Assembly (NCBI GenBank): GCA_034359265.1
Contig: CP136896.1
Span: 36,942,001-37,006,000 of the forward strand
Direction of reading: 5' to 3'
DNA length: 64,000 nt
DNA from: Canna indica
Taxonomy: Eukaryota; Streptophyta; Magnoliopsida; Zingiberales; Cannaceae
Shown piece by piece: positions 22,080 to 32,470 of the stretch. The notes below the pieces were generated by a model, which saw only the letters and a list, made by a program, of their open reading frames with translations, had not been told where the DNA came from and made no database searches. Numbering within the stretch: position 1 is the first letter of the stretch; each line of letters starts with the position of its first letter. The position numbers were made by a program, and so were the translations under genes.

Positions 22080-22696
22080 TATTGGCCGAAGGTCTTTTCC
22101 TTCATGCTCTATTCTCTTCATGACTATTTTGATGATAACAAACCAAATATGTTTAACCAAGTTCTTGAAGTATGAAGCTCACAGGATCGATAGATGACAA
22201 GTCAAGTTTCCCGTCTTGCGACATCGGTCTTGATACGATGACTCACAAGAATTCGATGCGTGCACCAGACATGGCTTGGACAAATCAAAAGAATACATGG
22301 AAAGCCTTTTGAGTTGGAGCACACTAAAGGGCAGAACCAGAAAATAAAGCACGCAACGAGAAGATCAAAAAGAAGTTTTCTAGCCCAGGTTCGGTCGACC
22401 GACCGGTTGACTGAATGATGTAAAAAATTGGCAGTAACTAATTCGGTTGACCGAAGATGGTCAAAAATTGGCAGTAGCCAATTCGGTCGATCGATCGATC
22501 GATCGATCAAATGTGGCAGAAAATTGGCAGTAGCCAATTCGGTGAGTCGACCGAAGTGCACCAAGAAGAGGCAGAATGCCGCGGTCGCTTGGGCGGTCGA
22601 TCGATGATCGATCGGCAAGCGATCGGGCATCAGCAACGGGCAAAAATGCGCCCGTTGACGAGCCCTTTGGTTGGAGGGTTATAAATACCCTCCTCC

Positions 22697-22739
<43 letters not shown>

Positions 22740-23448
22740 AGGTAATGATTAATGCCAATAAACCTCAAAGAGTGATCTTTAGCATCCTCTAAGCTTCTCA
22801 ATTGATCAAATTCTTCAAACCTAGCTCTTGATCCCCCATCTTTAAGTGTTCTTCATTGAAGGGCTCATCACGGGTGCTAGGCTCAAGAAGAAGAGGTGTT
22901 TTCATTGTGATAAGTTCTCTTCACCTCCTTCTTGTAATAGTTTTGTTTTTGATTTATTTTTACTTAAATTTACTTGAGTTTGTAAGAAGACCTAGTGTGG
23001 TCTTGTGTATAAGTGGTTACCTTGGTGTATAAGGTGTAAAGCCACTTGTGTAAACTAAGTTAAGAGTAGGTCTTAGGAATTGAGGTGGGAAAGCTAACTC
23101 GGTAGGAAGGCGGGATACTTCCGGGTGTGGAGGTACCTTCGAGGTGAGTGTAGGGTCTTTCCGGTGTAAAGTCCTCAATTGTAAGCTACTCATAATTTAG
23201 TAGATTTGGGTGTGATCCTAAGCACGGTGCTTAGGTAGTGGAGTAGGCATTGTGGCTGAACCACTATAAATCTGTGTGTTAGCATTGATACATTGCTTGT
23301 GTTTAAATTATTTTATTATTGCTTATGTACTTAGTCGATAAATTGCATTTTGCCTAATAAGTCTAAGAAATGATTAAAATCGAAATTAGGCAAATAGATC
23401 TAGTTAACATACTATTCACCCCCCCTCTAGTGTGACAATTTCACCACA
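22080..23448 (+). repeat. E2 3' LTR
   Basis: Begins TATTGGCCGAAGG (G to A at the second base) and ends CACCACA. Palindromic array about 22388-22615; inverted repeat CAACGGGC/GCCCGTTG (22634-22657); TATA inverted repeat 22673-22693; (CT)n about 22693-22737, longer than in the 5' LTR; hairpin CCTAAGC (23217-23223)/GCTTAGG (23229-23235). Confidence 0.92.
22673..22693 (+). promoter_or_regulatory. E2 3' LTR TATA box within a perfect inverted repeat
   Basis: GGAGGG (22673-22678) and CCCTCC (22688-22693) flank TTATAAATA; the CT tract follows directly. Confidence 0.72.
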
Positions 23449-23453
23449 CCTAC

Positions 23454-24320
23454 CACATGATCCTGGGGCGACCTTCACTGAACATCCTGGGGGCTGGCGT
23501 ATCAACCCCCCACCCGACACTCAAGTTCCCAATCTCGTAAACAGAGGTGGAAGTGATCCACACCGATCAGAAAGAAGCATGCAAGTGCTACAAATGAGTG
23601 CTTAAAACAGAAGTCGATTAAACCAGGGGAAGCATCGAGCACTCCATCCCAGTAGGTGCACTCGTTGTTCCAACAGAGCAACAACCAAAAACATCCGAGC
23701 TAGATCAGAGAGGGGACATCCAAGAGCGGCTCTAGTCCACCGATGACCTGAACCCCATACAGATCGAAGCATCGCTCAACTAGGTGACCTTCGTTGAAAC
23801 ACACCTCAAAGTCGATCTGAAGACTCGACCCGGTACCTTGCTCAAAAACAATGTCGGCTTGTTTGCTTGGGCACTTACTAACATGCTGGGGGTTGACCCC
23901 AAAGTCATCTGCCATAAGTGTGTCATCGCCCTTCGAGTCGAACCTATGGCACAAATGGAAAGAAAGCTCAAAGCTGAGTACCAGCTAACGTCTCCGGGAG
24001 AGACGAGCAAACCACCGAAAGCAGAGTTCATTAGAGAATTTTGATCCACCACATGGTTCGCGAACGCCGTGATGGTCAGGAAAAATTCAGGCAAGTGGTA
24101 GATGTATGTGAGCTTCTCCAACCTAAACCAAGGCTACTTGAAGGACTCCTATCCCGTCATCGAACCCACAAGTGTGAAGCCCTGGTCGGTGGAGAAAAGC
24201 TCACCAGTGGCATAGGAGCATGGAAAGTGATCATCGAGGGGAACTCATAGCTTGTCATAGGACAAGTTATCGACGACTTCCTTGCACGAGACCCCTCCCC
24301 GGAAAGGTACCTATCCTTAG
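23454..24320 (+). pseudogene. pol: Ty3/gypsy relic, block 3: protease end, RT start, RNase H
   Basis: Opens HMILGRPSLNILGAGVSTPH, in phase with the codons before E2. Next come a linker with FVETHLKVDLKTRP, then NNVGLFAWALTNMLGVDPKV and AEFIREF (the canonical run-in to gypsy RT), and a broken NAVMVRKNSGKW and KDSYPVIE segment. Near 24165 the sequence jumps from RT fingers to RNase H (CEALVGGEKLTSGIGAWKVI), so the RT palm, including its catalytic Asp pair, is deleted. E3 interrupts it in RNase H. Confidence 0.83.
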
Positions 24321-25629
24321 TGTTGGCCCAAGGGTTCCCCTATGGCTTCCATCTCTATTTTGATGATAACAAACATGTATTTATTACATATGTGAAGTTT
24401 TGAGTTCAGGTTGAGGCTACGATACTCACGCGAATTTCGCTCAGAGAATCGCAAAATTGTCAAAAAGGGCCCGATTGTAGATTAAGTAGAACTCGTAAAA
24501 TTATCAAATAGATTCTATGTAATATTCCCCTAGGATCTCATCCCAAGCCTATTTGTAAAGTTATCCAAGTCAAAACTTGGTAACGAAACCCATAAAAAAG
24601 CATGTAACAAAATAAATGTAGAAATCAGCCTCAGCCTAGGTTCGGTTGACCGATCGATCGACTGAACAGGGCAGAAAAATGGCAATAGCCACTTCAATCG
24701 ACCAATCGGTCGATCGAACAAGGCCGAAAATTTGCAATGGCTAATTCGGTCGACCGATCGGTCGACGGATCGGTCGACGGGACAACAGAGGAATTAATCA
24801 TGATCAATTGGGTCGACCTTCCAGTCGACCGAACATGGTTGTAGAAGGTCAGAACGCCAGCGGTCGTTGGGCGGTCGATCGACCGGCAAGCGGCCGATCG
24901 GCGTCCAACGGGCAAAAAAACACCCGTTGGAGTGCTGTTCCGAGTGAGGGGTTATAAATACCCCTCACCAACCTTCATTAAACCTTCTTAACTATTCTTA
25001 AAAGCTTCCTAAGTGGGATTTGTGCCTTCAAAACCTGATTTGCTCGCGCTTGCTTTTCCGATCGACGATTTCTCTCAAACGCCCATCTTCCCTCGGCTCC
25101 GGCTTCGATTCGACCTCAACATCTTGTGGAGTTGGAGGCATTGAAGGCAAGGAAAAGAGCTTTCAGTTGTGGTTTACTCTTTAGCTCTTTTCATTATAAT
25201 TTTACTTATTATTTGAACTTGTTTTTCATTGATTAGCTTGCTAGGTGTGCTAGTGTAAACTCTTAAGGTTCACTTTGTAGATTTGTGTTTAGCCTAGGTG
25301 AATAGGTTTGAGGAGTTATCAAAGGATTGAGAACCGAGTCATCATTTGTATTCAAAGGGAAACATAAAGTCTATAAAGGATTTGATTAGAAATCCTTGGT
25401 GTGGAGCCTAGGTAGTGGTGTAGGCGGTTGGCCGAACTACTACAATCCCTAGTGTTTGCATTGCCCTGTTTGATTGCTTATAATTGCTTCTCATACTTGC
25501 AAACAAATATCATTTAGTCGCACATAGTTTTGGTTGAAGTTGAAACTGATTTAAAAGAAATTCAAGTAGAATTAAAAAGTTACCCCACACTATTCAACCC
25601 CCCCTTCTAGTGTGGGTATTCACTCAACA
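24321..25629 (+). repeat. E3 5' LTR
   Basis: TGTTGGCCCAAGGG to CACTCAACA. Array about 24640-24905; palindrome CCAACGGG (24905-24912)/CCCGTTGG (24923-24930); TATA inverted repeat 24944-24968; hairpin CCTTGG (25394-25399)/CCTAGG (25407-25412), one mismatch. Confidence 0.93.
24944..24968 (+). promoter_or_regulatory. E3 5' LTR TATA box within a perfect inverted repeat
   Basis: GTGAGGGG (24944-24951) and CCCCTCAC (24961-24968) flank TTATAAATA. Confidence 0.74.
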
Positions 25630-25631
25630 TT

Positions 25632-25643
25632 TGGAATCAAAGC
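25632..25643 (+). other. E3 primer-binding site, mutated
   Basis: TGGAATCAAAGC, two changes from the tRNA-Met complement TGGTATCAGAGC. Confidence 0.85.
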
Positions 25644-25686
25644 AAGGTCGTAGGATTAGATTTAACAATCTACCCTATAATCTAGA

Positions 25687-27338
25687 ATGTCTAGTGAGAT
25701 CCAACTAGCTCAAGGGGTCCTCTACTCATACTCCACCATTGTTTGATGGAAACAACTATGCCTACTGGAAGATATGCATGAATGACTTCCTTCAATCACT
25801 AGGCATGAATGTATGGACAATGATCCAAGTAGAGTATAAGCAACCAACTAAGGATATGGATGAGTGGGATCAAGAAGATATTAGACTCTTTAATGCAAAT
25901 GCAAAGACCGTCAATGCACTATATTGTGGCCTATCAATAAATGAGTTTAATAGGATTTCCACTTGTAAGTCGGTATATGAACTTTGGAAAGTTTTAGAGA
26001 CTTCACATGAAGACACTTCACAAGTTAAGGAATCCAAGATAAACCTACTCATGCATGATTATGAAATGTTCAAGATGCTATCACATGAATCTATTGTTGC
26101 CTTGTATACTTGCTTTCAAAATATTACAAATGGATTAGTTAACCTTGGTAGAGATATAAGGGAAGAGGAGAAGGTAAGAAAGCTTCTTCATTCCCTTCCA
26201 AAAGCTTGGAAGTCCAAGGTCATCGCAATCATGGAAGCAAAGGAAATGAGCACCTTGAAGATCACCGAGCTCATTGGCTCTCTCATGACACATGAGACCC
26301 ATATGAAGCAATTCAAGGAGGAAGATGCTTCTAAAGGCAAGACCATTGCCTTAAAAGAATCACACCGGGGTGAGAAACCCTCATCATCCGAGGAAGACAC
26401 GAATGATTTTGAAGAAATGGCAATGTTGGCAAGAAGATTCATGAGCTTTATGAGAGGAGGCATTAGAAAGGGAAGAGGAGGCTACACATGCTTCAATTGC
26501 AACAAAATCGGGAATTTAAGGAAGGATTGCCCACTTCTCAAGATGGCTTCCTCCTCCAACACTCACAAGAAAGACAAATACAAGAAGAAGAAGAAGGCAA
26601 TGATGGCTTCTTGGGATGAAAGCGAGTCTTCGTCAAGTGAAGAAGACTCCAAAAGTGAAAAGGCAAATCTTTGCCTCATGGCAAATGACAACGAGGTAAT
26701 ATTTATATTTGGCGAGCTTTCAATTACGCAATAAGAACTAGAAAATGAATTTGATCAAATGCATGATGAATTTAATGCTATTAGGAAAAAGTTTAAAGAA
26801 CTTAAAAATGACAACAAATTTTTAGAGCTTAAAAATGATAACTTGCTACTCTCATGCAATGCATTAAGGAAAGAAGTAGATGCCCTTAAGGAAGAAAAGC
26901 ATGCCCTAGATGATGCTAAGAAAAACTTAGAAAATGAAAACAAAAAATTGTAGAATGAAAACAAGTTCTTAAGTGATCAAGTAGAGCACTTGAATAATAG
27001 TATGCTAAACTTAAAAAAGGAACTTTGCATGCTAAATGAAAAAATGACAACCTTACAAAATGTCATGCCCTAAGCTTGTATATGCTAGAAAGTCATCAAA
27101 CAATCATGCTCATGCACACTTCCATGCTCACACACATAGCCCAAGAAAGTTTAATGGAAGTTGCTTTTTATGTGATATATTTGGCTATATGGCTAGAGAT
27201 TGTGTACTAAGAAGGAACCCTCATGCTAGATTCACTTGGGTTCCTAAGATGACTAACACTCAAGGACCCAAGAAGATTTGGGTACCTAAAATTGTCTCTT
27301 CTCCATTTGTAGATGGAGAAGCATCCTCAAGCAAGTAG
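25687..27338 (+). pseudogene. gag: E3 gag, frameshifted and interrupted
   Basis: ATG at 25687 (MSSEIQLAQG). A one-base insertion in the G run near 25716 shifts the frame; the capsid continues from about 25739 (FDGNNYAYWKICMNDFLQSL, the UBN2-like domain) through EEEKVRKLLHSLPKAWKSKV to a zinc knuckle CFNCNKIGNLRKDC in which the zinc-binding His is Asn. A TAA at 26732 and a TAG at 26951 break the coiled-coil region. A further shift near 27060 leads to a second knuckle, CFLCDIFGYMARDC, with Tyr in place of the His. The end, WVPKIVSS, aligns with the end of the E1/E2 gag, which fixes the gag-protease boundary. Confidence 0.85.
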
Positions 27339-28475
27339 AAGCACACGGATATTGGATAGCGCTTGGTCAAAACACATGACGGGTGATATCAATCTTTTCG
27401 CAACCCTATCAAGCAAGGATAGTGGACATGTGACTTTTGGAGACAATGCCAAGGGTAAGATTATTGGTATTGGTGACATAGGTATACTCCCCTACTAGTT
27501 GATGGGTTAAAACATAATTTGATTATCATATCTCAATTGTGTGACAATGGATATGTAGTCATTTTTGAAGCATCTAAATGCATCATTAGATGTGCACCAT
27601 CTAATGATATTGTGTTCATTGGAAATAGGCAAGAAAATATTTACACATTAGCTCTAAATGTTTTGCCTGATCCCCATGTTAGATGCTTGGTTGCTATAGA
27701 AAATGATTCTTGGTTCTAGCATAGAAGGCTAGGACATGATAGTATGTGCCTCATCCAAGAAATATCTAAAAAGGATTTAGTTAAAGGAATACCTAAGATA
27801 AAATTTAAAAAAGATAAACTTTGTGATGCATGTCAACATAGCAAACAAGTTAAGTCTTCATTTTATAGCATTAATCAAGTAAGTACATCTAGAACACTTG
27901 AACTTGTGCACATGGATCTTTTTGGTCCTTGTGATGTAGCTACTCTAGGTGGAAAATTATATTGCTATATTTTGGTTGATGATTGCTCGAGATTTACATG
28001 GGTTTTCTTTATAGCTAAGAAAAATGAAACTTTTAATTTCTTCAAAAAATTTGCTAGGAGAGTTGCAAATGAGAAAGGAAATTCAATTTTGAAAATTAGA
28101 AGTGATAATGGAGGAGAATTTAAAAATAAAAAGTTTACCGAATTTTGTGATGAATTTGGTATTGAGCATACATTTTCTTCCCCTAGAACCCCTCAACAAA
28201 ATAGGGTGGTTGAGAGGAAGAATAGAACATTACAAGAGATGGTTAGGACCATGCTTTGTGAAAATAATTTTCCCAAGTACTTCTGGGCCGAAGCCATAAA
28301 TACTTCTTGTTATGTGCTTAATCGTGTTTTATTAAGACCTAAAATCAAGAAAACACCTTTTGAGTTTTGGAATGATAAAATCCCAAGTGTGGGATATTTT
28401 CGTGTTTTTGGATGTAAATGCTTTAACTTAAACACTAAGGAGCATCTAGGAAAATTTGATTCTAAATCTGATTGA
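27339..28475 (+). pseudogene. pol: E3 protease and integrase, interrupted
   Basis: The protease begins DSAWSKHMTGD (27352 onward, in the 27313 frame); the usual D-S-G catalytic triplet reads D-S-A. A frameshift at about 27498 follows. The GAG-pre-integrase HHCC zinc region (HRRLGHDSM ... CDACQHSK) is entered after a TAG at 27717-27719 that replaces a Trp. The integrase core has Asp in LVHMDLFGPC, Asp in IRSDNGGEFKN and Glu in PQQNRVVERKNRTLQEM, so the D,D-35-E triad is visible. The 27744-28475 stretch is open and ends at TGA 28473. Integrase inserts the element's cDNA; this copy cannot be translated through. Confidence 0.87.
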
Positions 28476-29397
28476 GGTATTTTCCTAGGTTACTCCAATA
28501 GTTCTAAGACATATAGAGTTTATAATCGTAGAACTATGATTGTTGAAGAATCTATGCATGTTGCATTTGATGAAACTAATGATTCTTCTAGAAATGTTAA
28601 GATTGTGAATGTAGGTGAGGAACTCGAGGAACTCACATTTCATGATAAAGAGGTTGAAGATGAAAACAATGAGGAAATTCAGCATGAAGAACCCTCATCG
28701 TCAACTCTACCTCAAGATGAAGAAGAAGAAGAAGAAGAAGAAGAAGAAGAAGAAGAAGAAGAAGAAGAAGAAGAAGAAGAAGAAGAAGAAGAAGAAGAAG
28801 AAGAAGAAGAAGAGGAAGCTCTACCACCTCTCCCCAAAGGTTACCGGTTGATTAGAGATCATCCAATGCATCATGTCATTGGAGAACCATCAACGAGAGT
28901 GGTAATGCGCTCTAAACTTAAGAACATTTGTCAATATGTAACGTTCATATCTCAAGTAGAGCCAGAAAATATTAAGGAAGCAATAGAAGATGAATTTTGG
29001 GTAATTGTTATGCAAGAGGAACTTGATCAATTTGTTAGGAATGAAGTTTGGGATTTAGTACCTAGACCTAGCGGACAAACCGTAATTGGGACTAAATGAG
29101 TATTTAGAAACAAGTTAGATGAAGGAGGCTTAGTCATTAGAAACAAAACTAGGTTAGTGGCCCAAGGATATAATCAACAAGAAGGAATTGATTATAATGA
29201 AACTTATGCTCCCATGGCTAGATTAGAGGCAATTCGTATGCTTTTGGCTTATGCTAGTTTTAAAGGCTTTAAACTTTTTCAAATGGATCTTAAAAGTGAA
29301 TTTTTAAAGTTTTATCGATGAAGAAGTTTATGTTGAACAACCCCTCGGATTTGAAAGTTTTGAGTTTCCAAACCATGTTTTTAAACATAAAAAGGCT
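28476..29397 (+). pseudogene. pol: E3 integrase tail, acidic linker and RT N-terminus
   Basis: GIFLGYSNSSKTYRVYNRRT (integrase C-terminus) leads to an acidic linker whose Glu codons have expanded into a (GAA)n tract. Then LPPLPKGYRLIRDHPMHHVI and the RT start (EAIEDEFWVIVMQEELDQF). TGA 29097-29099 replaces the Trp of GTKW; E4 keeps TGG at this site. A short deletion near 29305 shifts the frame where E4 reads SAFLNGFINEEV. Confidence 0.85.
28720..28812 (+). repeat. (GAA)n microsatellite in the E3 pol linker
   Basis: About 30 consecutive GAA codons encode poly-Glu. E4 has only a handful of Glu codons at the same position. Confidence 0.95.
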
Positions 29398-30489
29398 TTG
29401 TATGACTTAAAACAAGCTCCTAGGGCTTGGTATGAAAGGCTTTCCATATTTTTGATTGATCAAGGCTTTAGCATTGGAAAAGCCGATGTTTCTCCTTTTA
29501 TAAAAAACAATGAAAATGATATTTTACTCGTGCAAATTTATGTTGATGATATAATATTTGATGCTACTAATGAATTGCTTTGTGAGTGGTTTGCAAAGTG
29601 CATGCAAGAGGAGTTTGAGATGAGCATGATGGGAGAACTTTCATTCAAGCTTGGTCTCCAAATCAAGCAAACCAACAAAGGAGTCTTCATAAATCAAGCA
29701 AAATACACAAAAGAGCTCATCAAAAGGTTTGGAATGAATGAAGCCAAGATAGCTTCTACACCAATGAGCACATCCATCAAACTCGACAAAGATGAAGATG
29801 GTGTCAAAGTAGATAAAAAACGATATCGAGGTATGATTGGTAATCTTCTCTATTTAACTGCAAGTAGACCCGATATCATGTTTAGTATTTATGAATGTGC
29901 TAGGTTTCAATCTTGTCCTAGAATGTCTCACTTAAGTGCGGTCAAACGCATATTGAGATATTTGAAGGGCACGGTTGACTTAGGATTATGGTATTCATGT
30001 AATGCATCTTTCGATTTAATTAGTTTTTCGGATGTCGACTTTGTCGGGTGTAAAGTAGATAGAAAAATCACTAGTGGGTGTTGTCAATTCCTAGGGATGA
30101 GTCTTGTCTCTTGGTTCTCAAGAAAACAAAACTCGGTTGCACTTTCAACTACCGAAGCGGAATACATCGCGGCGGCTAGTTGTTGTGCACAAGTTCTTTG
30201 GATGAAACAAACCCTTTTAAATTATGGACTTAAGTATTCATGTATACGTATACATTGTGATAACACTAGTGCAATCAATTTAATAAAAAATCAAATTTTA
30301 CACTCTAGGACCAAGCACATCATTCTAAGGCACCATTTTCTTAGGGATAATGTTGCTAAGGGAAATGTATCACTGGAATTTGTATCCACCGACAAACAAC
30401 TTGTGGATATATTCACGAAACCTTTAAGTGAAGAAAGCTTTACAAACTTAAGAATGCAATTAGGTATTTGTGTTTTTCCAAGTGGTTGA
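29398..30489 (+). pseudogene. pol: E3 reverse transcriptase (C-terminal part) and RNase H, open 363 codons
   Basis: The frame is open upstream of its first ATG. It reads LKQAPRAWYERL, the catalytic YVDD box (29539-29550), GLQIKQTNKGVFINQAKYTK, the thumb, then RNase H with SFSDVDFVGCKVDRK, STTEAEYIAAASCCAQVLWM, HCDNTSAINL and SRTKHIILRHHFLRD. It ends with the usual LADIFTKPL-type segment (here LVDIFTKPL). RT and RNase H copy element RNA to DNA. The segment lacks the RT fingers because of the upstream frameshift. Confidence 0.87.
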
Positions 30490-30912
30490 AAATTCAAAAT
30501 ATACATGTCTTTTGAAAAATTGCATTTCATGAAGTATCTTCACACTTATGTATTGCCTTGTAATGGGGCTTTGTGACTTATCGATGTTTGCCTTCTATAG
30601 GCTTACATTGATAGGAAGGACTATAGTGGTAGATGATACTTGATTTTATGGTTTTCTTGGTTTTAATGATGGAACTCATTAATAGAACCTTAATTCTTGC
30701 CATTTTTTATTGATGTTAAAAGGGGGAGAAAAAACAAGGTCACATATGTTTTATGATGCATATAGATAGGGGGAGTTATAAGCATAATATGCATATTGAT
30801 AGGGGGAGCATATGTTAAGATGTACAATACGTTACACATGCCTTAACTCAAACTCACAAATGATACTTAGAGTCTCGCTTTATATAAAACTTCATGTTGT
30901 GTTTGTCATCAT
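30490..30912 (+). other. E3 post-pol region
   Basis: No ORF. Contains the block GTAATGGGGCTTTGTGACTT and a GATAGGAAGG motif shared with E4 and, more distantly, with the sequence after gag in E1 and E2, plus AGGGGGAGA tracts. Confidence 0.7.
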
Positions 30913-30927
30913 CATAAAGGGGGAGAT
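30913..30927 (+). other. E3 polypurine tract
   Basis: CATAAAGGGGGAGAT, immediately before the 3' LTR. Confidence 0.86.
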
Positions 30928-32198
30928 TGTTGGCCCAAGGGTTACCCTTTGGCTTCGATCTCTATTTTGATGATAACAAACATGTATTTAATATAACTGT
31001 GAAGTTTTGAGTTCAGGTTGAGGCTACGATACGCGCACGAATTTTGCTCGGAGAATCGCAAAATCGTGAAAAAGGGCCCGATTTTATGTAATATTCCCCT
31101 AGGATCTCATCTAAGTCTATTTGTAAAGTTATCCAAGTCAAAACTTGGTAATGAAACCCATAAAAAAGCATGTAACAAAACAAATGTAGAAATCAGCCTC
31201 ATCCTAGGTTCCGTCGACCGAACAGGGCAGAAAAACGACAGTAGCCACTTCTCGCTCGACCGGTCGATTAACCGAATAAGGCCAAAAATTGGCAGTGGCT
31301 AATTCAGTCGACCGATCGGTCAACCGAACAACAGAGTAATTAATCGTGATCAATTCGGTCGACCAAACATGGCTGTAGAAGGGCAGAACGCCAGCGGTCG
31401 CTGGGCGATCGATCGGTCTGTCGATCGACGATCGACCGACAAGTGACTGGTTGGCGTCCAACGGGCAGAAAAATTCCCGTTGGAGTGTTGTTCCGAGTGA
31501 GGGGTTATAAATACCCCTCACCAATCTTTATTAAGCCTTCTTAACTATTCTTAAAAGCTTCCTAAGTGGGATTTGTGCCTTCAAAACCTGATTTGCTCGT
31601 GCTTGCTTCTTCGATCGGCGATTTCTCTCAAGTGCTCATCTTCCCTCGACTCCGGCTTCGATTTGACCTCAACATCTTGTGGAGTTGGAGGCATTGAAGG
31701 CTTGGAAAATAGCTTTTAGTTGTGGTTTACTCTTTAGCTATTTTCATTGTAATTTTACTTATTATTTGAACGTGTTCTTCATTGATTAGCTTGCTAGGTG
31801 TGCTAGTGTAAACACTTATGATTCACTTTGTATATTTGTGTTTTGCCTAGGTAAATAAGTTTGAGGAGTTCTCAACAAGTTGAGAACCAAGTCCTCATTT
31901 GTGTTCAAATGGAAACATAAAGTCTATCAAGGATTTGATTAGAAATCCTTGGTGTGGAGCCAAGGTAGTGGAGCCAAGGTAGTGGAGTAGACGGTTGGCC
32001 GAACCACTATAATCCCTTGTGTTTGCATTGCCTTGTTTGATTGATTATAATTGCTTCTCATACTTGCTAATGAATATCATTTAGTCGCACATAGTTTTGG
32101 TTGAAGTTGAAATTGATTTAAAAGAAATTCAAGTAGAATTAAAAAGATACCCAACACTATTCAACCCCCTCCCTTCTAGTGTGGGTATTCACTCAACA
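30928..32198 (+). repeat. E3 3' LTR
   Basis: Array about 31208-31445; palindrome CCAACGGG (31458-31465)/CCCGTTGG (31476-31483); TATA inverted repeat 31497-31521; hairpin CCTTGG (31947-31952)/CCAAGG (31960-31965), followed by a 16-base direct duplication of CCAAGGTAGTGGAG. Confidence 0.93.
31497..31521 (+). promoter_or_regulatory. E3 3' LTR TATA box within a perfect inverted repeat
   Basis: GTGAGGGG (31497-31504) and CCCCTCAC (31514-31521) flank TTATAAATA. Confidence 0.74.
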
Positions 32199-32203
32199 CT
32201 TAG

Positions 32204-32470
32204 ACCATTCGTTGATGACTAACATTGATAATTGTATGATCCAGCACATATCTCGGGAGGAAAGCACTCGAGTCGACCTGCTATCCAAGCTCATCGACAT
32301 CAAGAGGCCACAAAACAACAAGTCGGTCATTCAATAGGTCCACGGTCGGTCGAGCATCCAGTCGATCGATATTTCGGTCGAGGTCGAAATAGTTGAGCAT
32401 GTAACCGACCATGAGGAACCCCTATCTAACCAATGCAATTTCATGGTCATTGTTCCTGCTTGAGAGTCGG
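32204..32470 (+). pseudogene. pol: Ty3/gypsy relic, block 4: RNase H end
   Basis: Continues block 3 after E3: MIQHISREESTRVDLLSKLI, the segment that closes RNase H in plant Ty3/gypsy elements, then an acidic tail to a stop at about 32463. No integrase is recognisable beyond it, so the relic is truncated. Confidence 0.78.

Larger units (their letters stand above)
15499..23448 (+). mobile_element. E2: gag plus 3'-ORF Ty1/copia-type LTR element without pol
   Basis: Flanked by exact CCTAC duplications (15494-15498 and 23449-23453). LTRs are 15499-16851 and 22080-23448. The interior holds an open gag related to E1, a non-coding spacer with the E1-type hairpin, and a decayed second ORF (20495 to about 21680). 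No reverse transcriptase or integrase is present, so mobility needed another element's pol. Confidence 0.92.
24321..32198 (+). mobile_element. E3: full-length but decayed Ty1/copia element (SIRE/Maximus-like)
   Basis: Flanked by exact CTTAG duplications (24316-24320 and 32199-32203). LTRs are 24321-25629 and 30928-32198. Gag, protease, integrase, RT and RNase H follow in copia order (integrase before RT). At least eight stops or frameshifts disable the polyprotein. Large LTRs, two zinc knuckles and a coiled-coil gag suggest the SIRE/Maximus lineage; tentative without a tree. Confidence 0.93.

Noticed and set aside
28615..28851. Poly-Lys and poly-Leu frames over the GAA tract
   Set aside because: Shadows of the (GAA)n microsatellite; the real frame is the pol poly-Glu linker.
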